Below, in pieces: positions 1 to 18,131 of a stretch of 64,000 nucleotides of DNA. Source of the stretch: Syngnathus acus (Eukaryota > Chordata > Actinopteri > Syngnathiformes > Syngnathidae); NCBI RefSeq assembly GCF_901709675.1, contig NC_051101.1:11366501-11430500 (forward strand). Direction: 5' to 3'. Position numbers and translations under genes: made by a program. The notes beneath the pieces were generated by a model, which had not been told where the DNA came from, made no database searches, and was given only the letters and a program-made list of their open reading frames with translations. The stretch's first letter is position 1, and every line of letters begins with the position of its first letter.

Positions 1-1804
<1,804 letters not shown>

Positions 1805-1891
1805 TTTCCATGGAAAGTCTTTAAAATGTCAATGTTGTTCATTTTATTTATTTTCTACATTCACAATAACTATAACACTTACAATATTAAA

Positions 1892-1897
1892 AAATAA
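1892..1897 (+). terminator. Polyadenylation signal AATAAA of the upstream TMEM67 copy
   Basis: A canonical AATAAA lies about 90 nt after the stop codon of the first meckelin copy and only about 130 nt before the ATG of the second. The two transcription units are therefore extremely close. The promoter of the downstream copy must overlap this 3' end unless read-through transcripts are used. Confidence 0.6.
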
Positions 1898-2026
1898 ACA
1901 CTGATGAACACCAAGAATTGTGTTTGTGGTTGTTCAGAGCAGACAAAGGTACGCCCTACCTCCAGACGCAAGGTGGCGCTAGTGCTCCAATAGCCCAATG
2001 CTAGCCGCAAACGAAAAAGACACACC

Positions 2027-8054
<6,028 letters not shown>

Positions 8055-8289
8055 TCATTTAAAGTGGCCGTGTTGTAAAACTGTAAATTATGTTAGGTGT
8101 TTGTTGTTTTTTACATATCTGTTCCCTGTTTTGTATATATTTTTCTTGTAAATGTATTTTTTTAGATTAAAACATTTTATATTAATTTTAATACACTGTG
8201 TTTTCCCTACTATTATTTCATTTTTTTTTGTGTCTCTGAGTGAGGGCACTCCTAAATATTCTTGCAATGTGCCCTGTCGATCCGATAAA

Positions 8290-8434
8290 TACGGAAGAGG
8301 ATTAGGGCCAGTGAAGAAAAAAAAACGAGGGGTGACAGGATTCTGACTTTTTTCTCAGAATTCCGACTTTAAAGTCAGAATCCTGTCACCCCTCGTTTTT
8401 TTTTTTTCTTCACTGGCCCTAATCCTCTTCCGTA
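8290..8434. repeat. Long near-perfect palindrome (about 61-nt arms) just downstream of TMEM67
   Basis: The left arm 8290-8350 and right arm 8371-8434 are reverse complements. They differ mainly in the length of an A run (9) versus a T run (12). The central 20 nt (8351-8370) carry further short AAAGTC/GACTTT symmetry. Transcribed, it would form a very stable hairpin. It lies after the TMEM67 stop and may belong to its 3'UTR. No protein is encoded. Confidence 0.85.
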
Positions 8435-8490
8435 GATAAAGGTTTTATTTTGAAGCGTTTTATTTTGAAAGTCAGTTTTATTTGTCTCTA

Positions 8491-8630
8491 TGACGTCACT
8501 GACGTGTCCCACAACGCTCAGCCAATCAGCGTCCACTGTGCGGTGCTGGTGGACGACGACGTCGTTTTTGTTTGCAGTGCTCGGACTCGAGCCATGAGCT
8601 TTAATAACTTTTTTATATTCGAAAGTACAG
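8491..8630 (+). promoter_or_regulatory. pdp1: Probable PDP1 promoter and first non-coding exon: CRE, CCAAT box, donor at 8631
   Basis: A perfect palindromic cAMP response element TGACGTCA lies at 8491-8498 and a CCAAT box at 8522-8526. A further GACGACGACGTCG tract is near 8555. A likely first exon follows, ending ...AAAGTACAG at 8630 before a GTGCGT donor. It would splice to the acceptor at 9351-9352, ahead of the PDP1 start. The motif content is seen directly. Promoter activity and the exon itself are inference. Confidence 0.5.
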
Positions 8631-9365
8631 GTGCGTATTATGCATGCGATATTATGCGGTTACATTCAAAAAGGAATAACCAAGCCAAGTTGAGTCATGC
8701 CTTTTATATTTTACTGTCATGGTGGTGGGTGTAGCCCTCATTACGTTTAGCATTTGGCATCTCTGCCCTGTGGTCGGGCGCATTTACAAGCTCATCGAGT
8801 ACTTAACCTTGTTGGATTTTGCAATGATCAGACATTTAAGTCTTTGTGCAGTTGTTCTTGTGTTGTAAGTGCTGTTGTGTTTCTTCGACACCAACCTCGC
8901 CGCTCGCTGGGTGAGGCTTGTGATGTCAACAAATATGGCAACTTTGCCCCAGCTACTGTGTTCAACATGATTCCCTTTCGTGTTGTGTTTACGGAGCCTG
9001 GGGCCCCCCGTAGAGATGATTATTTCTGCAGCATCTGCATGCTTAAACATACCTTGATTTATGTAACATGGAACTCGGATCCAAAGCAGACGCCAACCCA
9101 CCAACTGCAGAAAAAAATTCTCACCATCCAAACGTCAAGCTATTTTGAGCAGGTCTGCTGACCCATACTTGCTTTCAACTTAAGCCATAAAGTATTAAGT
9201 TACTGTGTGTCAGTGCTTGTCTCGCGTTTTGTTTATATAGTATCATAAAACTTCAAATGCTGTGATGGGGTTGGAGCCTAATGAGAACAAACACAAAAGA
9301 AACAGTTTTGTGGTTGTTTCTAACATTTGGACTTCCACGTGCTTGTCTGCAGTGCACCATCTGCC

Positions 9366-11777
9366 ATGCCCGTGATGTCACAGCTGTTGAAGAGTTTGCC
9401 TCGGGCAAAGGTCTTGTCCTCCAATCTGTTACCACGCCAGCACCGCCGGCCCCAGTTGGGCTCCTCCGCTCCTCGACGTCCTTCTCACATGAGTCACACT
9501 CCCTCAAGATGTCACCAGACCACCTCCGCACTTCACAGCTACATCCTCACTCCACCTCAAGTCAACTCCATCCTCAAAGCCAACGAGTACAGCTTCAAGG
9601 TCGGCTGGAAAACGCTTTCCCCTTATCTCCGTGTGAAATAATTGCTCTAATTTGCTTGTAGGTGCCTGAGTTTGATGGCAAGAACTTGTCATCCGTGATG
9701 GGCTTTGACAGCAATCAGCTACCAGCAAACGCTCCCATAGAAGACCGCCGCAGTGCAGCGACATGCCTGCAGACGAGAGGAATGCTGCTGGGCGTGTTTG
9801 ATGGCCACGCTGGATGCGCTTGTGCACAGGTGATGAACACATTCCAACGCATTCTCTCACATGACATAATGTCTTATTTTTGAAAATGTCACATGTTCAG
9901 AAGTATGTTTGCGCAATTCTTTATTGATTCACGTTTGAATTTATGTGGAAACAATTTAAATGAATCTATTTTGGAAAAAGGATGTGGAAAAAAGTGAAGT
10001 GCCGTAAATAGTTTCCAGATGCGCTGAAACTCCAGCAGCGATTGTGTGGTCTTACGTAAGATGTGACAAGACGTTGCTCTCCACCAGGCGCTCAGCGAGA
10101 GGCTCTTCTACTACATCGCCGTGTCCCTGCTGCCGCACGACACGCTGTGCGAGCTGGAAGGGGCGGTGGAGGCGGGCCGGGCGCTCAGTCCCATCCTGCA
10201 GTGGCAAAAGCACCCCAACGATTATTTCAGCAGGGAGGCTCAGACGCTCTACTTCAACAGCCTCCGCACATACTGGCAGGAGCTGATTGATCTCACCAAG
10301 TAAGACGTGCGGGAAAATGTCATGGTGGGCAAAACGTTAAGTAGACTAATCCTGCACCATTTTTCAGCCCGGGGGATGTCCCCGACACCAGGGAGGCTCT
10401 GATGAACGCCTTCAAGAGGCTGGACAATGACATCTCTCTGGAGGCTCAGGTGCGGCATGCATGATACTACTCCATTTATTTTCATTGACATGTTTTCTCA
10501 TTTTTAAAATATGGTCCGGTCTGCCAGGTTGGAGATCCAAATGCTTTCCTGCACTACTGGGTTCTGAGAGTGGCCTTCTCCGGAGCGACAGCATGCGTGG
10601 CTCACGTCGATGGAGCAGACCTGTACGAATAACAACAAATGTCAAAACTGTAACCACCAGACATAATTGAGACATAAAATACAAGCTAAACTTTACTATA
10701 TGACATACGTAATAAAGCTCTCTCGTCCTAAAGGTATATAGCCAATGCCGGAGATGCTCGTGCCGTGCTTGGCGTGCAGGAGGAGGACGGTTCCTTTACC
10801 GCTCACACGCTCTCTAATGACCACTGTTCCCAGAACGAGGACGAGGTGGCTCGGATTCGTGCAGAACACCCGCCCTCAGAGAGGAAGACGGTGATACGGC
10901 AGGTACAACTCCTCCTACAATTTGGTTTTGTTGCTCATTGTGTTAACCAACACGCACACGCACACTCAGGACCGTTTGCTGGGCTTGCTCATGCCCTTCC
11001 GAGCGTTTGGCGACGTGAAGTTCAAGTGGAGCATCGAGCTCCAGAAACGAGTTCTGGAGTCAGGGCCTGATCAGTTGCACGAAAACGAGCACACCAAGTT
11101 CATACCGCCCAACTACCACACGCCGCCGTACCTGACGGCCGAGCCCGAGATCACCTACCACCGGCTCAGACCGCAGGATCGCTTCCTGGTGAGTTAAGCG
11201 GTGACTTCCACTTCACCTAGTACTCATACACAAAATTTGCTCCATCACCAAAGCATCCTAAACATGTCCCACCGACTTGTTTTGAAAAGTCTGCCTGTCA
11301 CATACCACTCCAGTCCTGTAGGTGGTGCTAATGCACTTCACAAAATAGTCGTTTTTTGGGACGGCATTAGTCTATATGTACCTTAATTGTAACACTCCGC
11401 AGGTGATCGGTTCTGACGGCCTTTGGGAGACTCTCCACAGACAGGAAGTGGTCCGCATCGTCGGCGAGTACTTAACTGGCGTGCACCAGCAGCAGCCGCT
11501 CACAGTGGGGGGCTACCAGGTCACCCTGGGACAGATGCAAGGGCTTCTGGAGGAACGCAAGGCTCGCACGTCGTCAGCCTTTGAGGACCAGAACGCCGCC
11601 ACCCACCTGATGCGGCACGCCGTGGGCAACAACGAGTTCGGCACCGTCGACCACGAGAGGCTCTCCAAGATGCTGTCGCTGCCCGAGGAGCTGGCCCGTA
11701 TGTACCGCGATGACATCACCATCATCGTCTCTCAGTTCAACCCTCATGTGATCGGAGCGCAGCGGCAGGAAGAGTAA
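9366..11777 (+). CDS. pdp1: Pyruvate dehydrogenase phosphatase catalytic subunit 1 (PPM/PP2C family)
   Basis: PDP1 dephosphorylates and reactivates the E1-alpha subunit of the mitochondrial pyruvate dehydrogenase complex. The ATG at 9366 opens a basic, serine-rich, mitochondrial-type presequence before the conserved TPPQVNSILKANEYSFK. PP2C motifs follow: EDRRSAATC, GVFDGHAGCAC (metal-binding Asp), the GDAR region, the MPFRAFGDVKFKW block, SDGLWE and MYRDDITIIV. The end is QRQEE-TAA at 11777. Coding exons: 9353-9599, 9662-9829, 10088-10299, 10368-10449, 10528-10622, 10734-10902, 10970-11188 and 11403-11777. The first donor (AAG|GTCGGC) is weak. The human coding sequence is, to my knowledge, essentially uninterrupted, so this fragmentation is unusual. 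Residues around the metal sites are intact, so an active phosphatase is expected. Confidence 0.94.
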
Positions 11778-12832
11778 ACACGCACACTCTTGTTCATATG
11801 TTTTAATATCTGACTTTACAAATATTTATGAGGACAAAAGCATGCTTGTACACGAGAAAACGCGACTTTTTCGTGGTTGCAGATTGTATTTTTGTGTATC
11901 ATTGTGCGATACAGTCTCACACACTTTATTCTGTGTTCAATAACACTGTTACAATTTTATTTTGTGCCGCAAGATCCTTAGCTGAAAATATTCCCTTCAA
12001 GGGGTTGGATTCCAAAGAACAGAAATGACCAAAAAGAATAGGGATGTACCAACAATCTAAAATTTTGGTCAAAACTAAAAATTTGGAACCCGAGGCTGAA
12101 AACGGAAAGATACTTTAAAATCCTAAAAGTATGTCATCTGTGTTTGTGTTTTTTAAAATTTCAAAGATGACTTGATTTAACCGGATCTTATCAAGATCTT
12201 TATAAAGAACTCCAATTACTTTGTAAAATATTTATACATTGAAAAAAACCAATATAATAATCTGGTTAAGTAATTTACTAATGTAAATGAATTTAAATGT
12301 AAAATACAGCAAAGAGGTTTCGTCATTGTTTTCATGGCAAATTCTGCACATTTTACAACACTCTATTTCATTCTCCTCCTATTTTATTATTTTTCCAAAA
12401 GGCTGATTTGAGGGAGCCTTTGTTATTTTTTTTTAAAGGGATGTTTAGTGCCGGAGAGTTTGCTAGCACTTTACTTCTTACTGTTTTTGTAACTACACTC
12501 CAGTTCTGCAATAAGCACAACCGTGTTACTTCATATTTAAGCTGCAATATCAACAGTTCTTTTAAGTATTTATTCCACGTTACATTACAAGCATTTATCT
12601 TATTTTCTGTATATGTAAAAATTGTTATCTAATCTGTTTCTATTTTGTATATGGCATAATAAACAGTTAAAGCTTTCTGTGTATTTCCGTAAGGTTGCAA
12701 ACATACCCACAATCCAAAATGTATCATATGTTCTATAGTGCATATTTCAATAATTTGTGCCAACTCTTTGAAAAGGGTGCCACACCTAAAGTGAAGTCAT
12801 AATTTTTGTATTTGAAAACGTTTGGCTTTATA
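11778..12832. other. PDP1 3'UTR and AT-rich intergenic DNA; poly(A) signal at 12658-12663
   Basis: No gene is visible. An AATAAA at 12658-12663 may end a PDP1 3'UTR of about 0.9 kb. The rest is AT-rich with only small chance reading frames. Confidence 0.5.
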
Positions 12833-13202
12833 GGAGCGGCTCGGTGGCGCACTGGGTAGCACGTCCGCCTCACAGTTAGGAGGGTGCGGGTTCGATTCCA
12901 CCTCCGGCCCTCCCTGTGTGGAGTTTGCATGTTCTCCCCGGGCCTGCGTGGGTTTTCTCCGGGCACTCCGGTTTCCTCCCACATCCCAAAAACATGCTTG
13001 GTAGGCCGATTGACGACTCCAAATTGTCCCTAGGTATGAGTGCGAGTGCAAATGGTTGTTTGTCTCTGTGTGCCCTGCAATTGGCTGGCAACCGGTTCAC
13101 GGTGTCCCCCGCCTACTGCCCGATGACGGCTGGGATAGGCTCCAGCACTCCCGCGACCCCCGTGGGGACTAAGCGGTTCAGAAAATGGATGGATGGATGG
13201 CT
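12833..13202 (+). repeat. tRNA-derived SINE-like dispersed repeat with (GGAT)n tail
   Basis: The block starts with a tRNA-like head (GGTGGCGCACTGGGTAGCACG as A-box region, GGTTCGATTCC as B box near 12889). It continues with the widespread teleost body containing GTTTGCATGTTCTCCCC and GGTTTCCTCCCACAT, and ends in GGATGGATGG. It lies between PDP1 and the telomere-like array. The reading frames across it are shadows of the repeat. Confidence 0.8.
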
Positions 13203-14125
13203 TTATAGGCAAAAAGTAGGTCACGACTGTGTGTGTGTTCCTCATGTATCTCAACAGGTGGAGATAAAAAGAAAAAGACTCACACCTCATTAATTTATGG
13301 GTATCATCTTTCTATTATAAAAAAATAGAATATTCTCTATAAATGCGTGCTTACAATAGGTTTTGTAAATTCTCACATTTGGCATTCTTACAAGGCCACA
13401 ATAGGCAAAGTGCGACATATAATTTGTAAGAAAAAAAAAATAATCCAACTACATTCTCCTGAAAGCAGTCTTCCATGGTAACATTTTAGTATAAACAGTT
13501 TTCATTAAAGTCTGACAGTAATTCTTGTGGGAGCGTGCGCATTGTGAAAATGAAAGACGAGTCCACATTTTATTGTTTGCATGTCTGTGTAACCATAGAA
13601 ACGTAATAATTAAAATTAGGTCAGTCAGTCATAAATCCTTTTGCTTTGCTTTTAAAAAGGAGGTCCTGTAAGCGTGAAGGACATCATTTCGTTCTTTGTT
13701 AAACACTTTGCCACGTGTGTGGGCAGAATAAACTCATCACCTGGAAATATATTATTTTTCTTTTCTATTTATTTAGCCATCTTATGCAATAAATCCCCCC
13801 AAAAAAAGCCTTACATGGTCATTTTTTTTGTTTACAAAAAAGCCTTACTATACATTTTTCTTTTTAAAGCTTGGTCCTTTTTTTCTACTTTTCTTTTTCA
13901 CTGTACATTTTTCTATAAAAAACAAACAAACAAAGGTCTTTTCTTTTTTTTTGCATAAAAAAATCCTTACTATACAAAAGCCTGTCAGCATGCCCGATAG
14001 CACATGTGGCTTCTGGGTCTGCCCCGCCCCTATTTGTTTTGTTTACAAAAAACGCCTTACTATACCTCCTGATTGGCTGTTTGAGCTGTGACGTTACACG
14101 GACACTTCATTAGGTTCAAAAGACC
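13203..14125. other. AT-rich intergenic DNA, nothing recognised
   Basis: This is T-rich DNA with A and T homopolymers and repeated short phrases of the type CCTTACTATAC (near 13845, 13965 and 14058). The spacing of that phrase suggests a degenerate local repeat. I see no gene. Confidence 0.5.
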
Positions 14126-14440
14126 GAATCTTTTCAGTGAACGAGAGTGAACGAATCACTTCCTAAAGTGATTCGTTCTTTTTTCAGTTCATATGACTTC
14201 AACCAGTAGGTGTCGGTAATGCGCATTGAAGCTGGTGCCACCTCGCCGTAAAACAAAACGAAGAAGAAAATGACGTACCTTTCCATTAATTGTATTTCCC
14301 GTTCACTGAACGGATCTGTGAGTGAACGAGTCAGTGAGTGAGTGAGTGATTTGCATTTCGGCTGGTGAACTCGTGAATCTTCGCGAACGAACCTGAAAAT
14401 GGCGGTGTACCTAATGGGGTATCCGAGTGACGTCACAGAT
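14126..14440 (-). repeat. Inverted left copy of a GAACGAATCA-type non-autonomous element
   Basis: The minus-strand sequence of about 14130-14285 is nearly identical (about 150 bp, a few mismatches) to plus-strand 17125-17280. The shared sequence includes the sub-palindrome GAACGAATCACTT...AAGTGATTCGTTC. Further related CACTCAGTGAGTGATTC-like direct repeats extend to about 14440. Together with the right copy it brackets the telomere-like array as an inverted pair. Confidence 0.8.
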
Positions 14441-14792
14441 CAAACAGCCAATCAGAAAGTGGGGGTGAGGGCGGGTGTGGCACTTTTCACTTTCCTGAAG
14501 CTTTGACCATGATTTTTTCCCTAATTAAAGATGATAATGACCATACTATAGCGCACATGCAGACGTGAGGAGCGTAGAATTCAAATAACCTCTCGATTTT
14601 ATTCCATCAGTATGGTGAAGAATTGAACTGCAAACACATCCAAAATGAAAATTCATGTCACGAGTGTAGCAGAGTTAATGCTGATGACTTTGAGTTCAAC
14701 AAGTCTCTGGTCTATAAACTTGAGCTGCTCCATTAAACCATATAGAGTACGTACCTTCCATTGCAACACAACGAGGCTTCCATAGTGTAGTG

Positions 14793-16585
14793 TTGGGATT
14801 AGGGTTAGAGCTAGGGTTAGGGTTAGGGTTAGGGTTAGAGCTAGAGTTAGGGTTAGGGTTGGGGTTAGGGTTAAAGCTAGGGTTAGAGCTAGGGTTAGAG
14901 CTAGGGTTAGAGCTAGGGTTAGAGCTAGGGTTAGAGCTAGGGTTGGGGTTACAGCTGGAGCTAGGGTTAGGGTCAGAGCAAGGGTTAGAGCTAGGGTTAG
15001 GGTTAGAGCTAGGGTTAGAGCTGGAGCTAGGGTTAGGGTTAGAGCTAGGGCTAGGGTTAGAGCTGGAGCTAGGGTTAGGGTTAGAGCTAGGGTTAGGGTT
15101 AGGGTTAGGGTTAGAGCTGGAGCTAGGGTTAGGGTTAGAGCTAGGGTTAGGGTTAGAGCTAGGGTTAGATCTAACCCTAACCCAAACACTAACATTAACC
15201 CTAGCTCCAGCTCTTACCCTAACCCTAGCTCTAACCCTAACCCTAGCTCTAACCCTAACCCTAACCCTAGCTCTAACCCTAGCTCTAACCCTAACCCTAG
15301 CCCCAGCTCTAACCCTAGCGCTTAGCCTAACCCTAGCTCTAACCCTAACCCTAGCTCCAACTCTAACCCTAGCTCTAACCTTAGCTCTAACCCTAACCCT
15401 AGCTCCAGCTCTAACCCTAACCCTAATCCTAGCTCTAACCCTAACCCTAACCCTAGCCCCAGCTCTAACCCTAGCGCTTAGCCTAACCCTAACCCTAGCT
15501 CTAACCCTAACCCTAGCTCCAACTCTAACCCTAGCTCTAACCCTAGCTCTAACCCTAACCCTAGCTCCAGCTCAAACCCTAACCCTAACCCTAGCTCCAG
15601 CTCTAACCCTAGCTCTAACCCTAACCCTAACCCTAGCTCTAACCCTAACCCTAGCTCTAACCCTAACCCTAGCTCTATCCCTAAGCCTAACCCTAACCCT
15701 AGCTCTAACCCTAGCTCTAACCCTAACCCTAGCCCCAGCTCTAACCCTAGCGCTTAGCCTAACCCTAACCCTAGCTCTAACCCTAACCCTAGCTCCAACT
15801 CTAACCCTAGCTCTAACCCTAGCTCTAACCCTAACCCTAGCTCCAGCTCTAACCCTAACCCTAGCTCTAACCCTAGCTCTAACCCTAACCCTAGCTCTAG
15901 CTCTAACCCTAGCTCTAACCCTAACCCTAGCTCTATCCCTAAGCCTAACCCTAGCTCTAACCCTAGCTCTAACCCTAACCCTAGCCCCAGCTCTAACCCT
16001 AGCGCTTAGCCTAACCCTAACCCTAGCTCTAACCCTAGCTCCAACTCTAACCCTAGCTCTAACCCTAGCTCTAACCCTAACCCTAGCTCCAGCTCAAACC
16101 CTAACCCTAACCCTAACCCTAACCCTAACCCTAGCTCCAGCTCTAACCCTAGCTCTAACCCTAACCCTAACCCTAACCCTAGCTCTAACCCTAACCCTAG
16201 CTCTAACCCTAACCCTAGCTCTATCCCTAAGCCTAACCCTAGCTCTAACCCTAGCTCTAACCCTAACCCTAGCCCCAGCTCTAACCCTAGCGCTTAGCCT
16301 AACCCTAACCCTAGCTCTAACCCTAACCCTAGCTCCAACTCTAACCCTAGCTCTAACCCTAGCTCTAACCCTAACCCTAGCTCCAGCTCTAACCCTAACC
16401 CTAGCTCTAACCCTAGCTCTAACCCCTAACCCTAGCTCTAGCTCTAACCCTAGCTCTAACCCTAACCCTAGCTCTAACCCTAACCCAAACCCTAGCTCTA
16501 ACATTAACCCTAGCTCCAGCTCTAACCCTAGCTCTAACCCTAGTGCTTAGCCTAACCCTAGCACTAAACCTAACCCTAAATTTTA
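14793..16585. repeat. Interstitial telomere-like array, strand-switching: (TTAGGG)n-type then (CCCTAA)n-type
   Basis: From 14793 to 15170 the plus strand reads AGGGTTAGGGTTAGAGCT-type units. From 15171 to about 16585 it reads the complementary CCCTAACCCTAGCTCTAA-type units. The switch is an exact palindrome, AGGGTTAGAT|CTAACCCTAA, centred between 15170 and 15171. Canonical hexamers are mixed with a 12-nt variant carrying AGAGCT/AGCTCT, and with AGCTCC and AGCGCT variants, so this is a degenerate minisatellite rather than pure telomere. The arms are unequal (about 0.38 and 1.41 kb). Long reading frames across it are artefacts of the 6-nt periodicity. Confidence 0.93.
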
Positions 16586-16645
16586 GGGAGGTGTATGGCA
16601 GCACACGAGCAACTGTGTTGCACATTTTCTATGATAAAAGTTTTA

Positions 16646-16716
16646 GGCTTCACTGAGATTCGAACCCGTGTGGCTGGCGTGAGAGCCCAGAGTACTAACC
16701 ACTACACTATGGAAGC
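16646..16716 (-). pseudogene. tRNA-Glu(CTC)-like sequence at the right edge of the telomere-like array
   Basis: On the minus strand this reads as a tRNA-like fold. It has an acceptor strand GCTTCC, an A box TAGTGTAGTGGTTAGTAC, an anticodon loop CTCTCAC giving anticodon CTC, and a B box GGGTTCGAATC. The acceptor stem pairs for only about five positions and the anticodon stem has a mismatch, so it is probably a pseudogene or a SINE head. Its first 19 nt recur in inverted orientation at about 14774-14793 at the left edge of the array. Confidence 0.6.
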
Positions 16717-16786
16717 CTCGCTCACATTTCCTGGAATAAATATGCTTTTATGGAGTAGCTCACAAGCGAATTGTCTGGTCCCCAAT

Positions 16787-17315
16787 AGTGATGTGCATTC
16801 CAGTTCTTTTAGGTGAACTGAATCATTAGAATCAGTTCACCCAAAAGATTCGTTCAAACGAATCGTTCAATAAATCCCGAATGGGAAAGCCAGGATTTGT
16901 TCCCTCACTGATCCGTTCTCACGGTGAACTGGAAATGCGAATCACTCAGTGAGTGATTCCCTCAGTGAGTGATTCACTTAGTGAATGATTCACTCAGTGA
17001 GTGATTCGTTCACTCACAGATTCGTTCGTTGGTGAACGAGAAATGCAAGTCACGACTCGTGAACGGGAAGTTACGTCACTGACTCGTAAAGTCCCTCCTC
17101 CATCTAACGCTCGCTGGTGCTGTGATTGGCTGATTTTCTTCTTCGTTTTGTTTTACGACGAGGTGGCACCAGCTTCAATGCGCATTACCGACAGCTACTG
17201 GTTGAAGTCATATGAACTGAAAAAAGAACGAATCACTTTAGGAAGTGATTCGTTCACTCTCGTTCACTGAAAAGACTCGTTCTTTATGAACGAACCGTTC
17301 ACTCACGAGCCAACA
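16787..17315 (+). repeat. Right copy of a GAACGAATCA-type element with TAGTGATG...CAACACTA ends (hAT-like MITE?)
   Basis: The block starts TAGTGATGTGCATTCC and ends GAGCCAACACTA, which would be short imperfect terminal inverted repeats. The interior is packed with GTTCACTCA, GATTCGTTC and GTGAACGA words that form many small hairpins. The 3' half matches the left copy at 14126-14440 in inverted orientation. No clear target-site duplication was found. It does not encode a transposase. Confidence 0.65.
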
Positions 17316-18131
17316 CTAGCAGCAGCACTCTGGCCTTGACTGCTCAGTGACAGACGGCCAGTGAAGAAAAGAACCAAGATTGAGCGGCGCATGCTAGCTG
17401 TAAATGCTGAGTGAAATGTCCCAGAAGGCTTTCCAGTGAAAAGAGAGTTGCTCGTGTGTTATGACACCTGCAGGCCAACGTGCTTCTACATATACACACA
17501 CATTCTACTCAAGCACTCTTTTCACACACACCAAGAAAAACACTATCAAGAATGTAATTGTGGCTCCCATTTGTTTTATTGGGGGAAAAAAACAAACAAA
17601 CATTATATTCAACAATTTTGATGTCTCCATAGTTGAACTTGGTTAGGGCCACGTCAATAAATTAGGGTGGGACCACCTGACATGATTAATCTTGCTTTTT
17701 AATTTATTTATTATGTCTTAAAAGTATATAGTAAATGTAGGAATGGTATCGATACCAAATATTGGTTAGGGTTAGGGTTAAAAAAAATGTTGAAGAATAA
17801 AATATTGACATTAATTTCATTCATTATAAGTAAAATTGATATGTTAAGATTCAAAGGTATTTTCCCTAAAATGATTTGTCATTGTTGGGGAAATTTTAGG
17901 TATCAAAAGTATTTGTGGTATCAGTTTTTGCTATTGATATCGGTGACTAGTGAAGAACTGAGTGCTCGTACTGGTACAGTCTGAAAAAAGTGGTATCGAA
18001 CATCTTTCGTAAATACAACATGCCCAAGAAAACAAAATGTGGGGACAATTGGCAGCTAAGCAACTCTCTCAAATGTACACGTTTTCCTATAAAAGTCACC
18101 CAAGAAAGTCTTCACATGACAAATATTGTGT
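17316..18131. other. Intergenic DNA downstream of CDH17; short telomeric motif at 17763-17779
   Basis: No gene is seen. A minimal interstitial telomeric motif (GGTTAGGGTTAGGGTTA) occurs at 17763-17779, about 1.2 kb from the main array. CDH17 3'UTR sequence probably occupies the right part. Confidence 0.5.

Noticed and set aside
12796-13293. Overlapping frames on both strands around a tRNA-like head
   Set aside because: The segment is a dispersed SINE-like repeat with a (GGAT)n tail; the frames are shadows of the repeat.
14793-16585. Ancestral chromosome-fusion site
   Set aside because: The strand switch looks like a fusion, but PDP1 and CDH17 on either side are also neighbours in human with the same strands, so the region was contiguous before the array appeared.
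14653-16625. Very long open frames (up to 586 codons of Leu/Thr/Ala repeats, and Arg/Val repeats on the other strand)
   Set aside because: They are translations of 6- and 12-nt telomere-like repeats. A multiple-of-three period without stops gives long frames in several phases on both strands. There is no gene structure.
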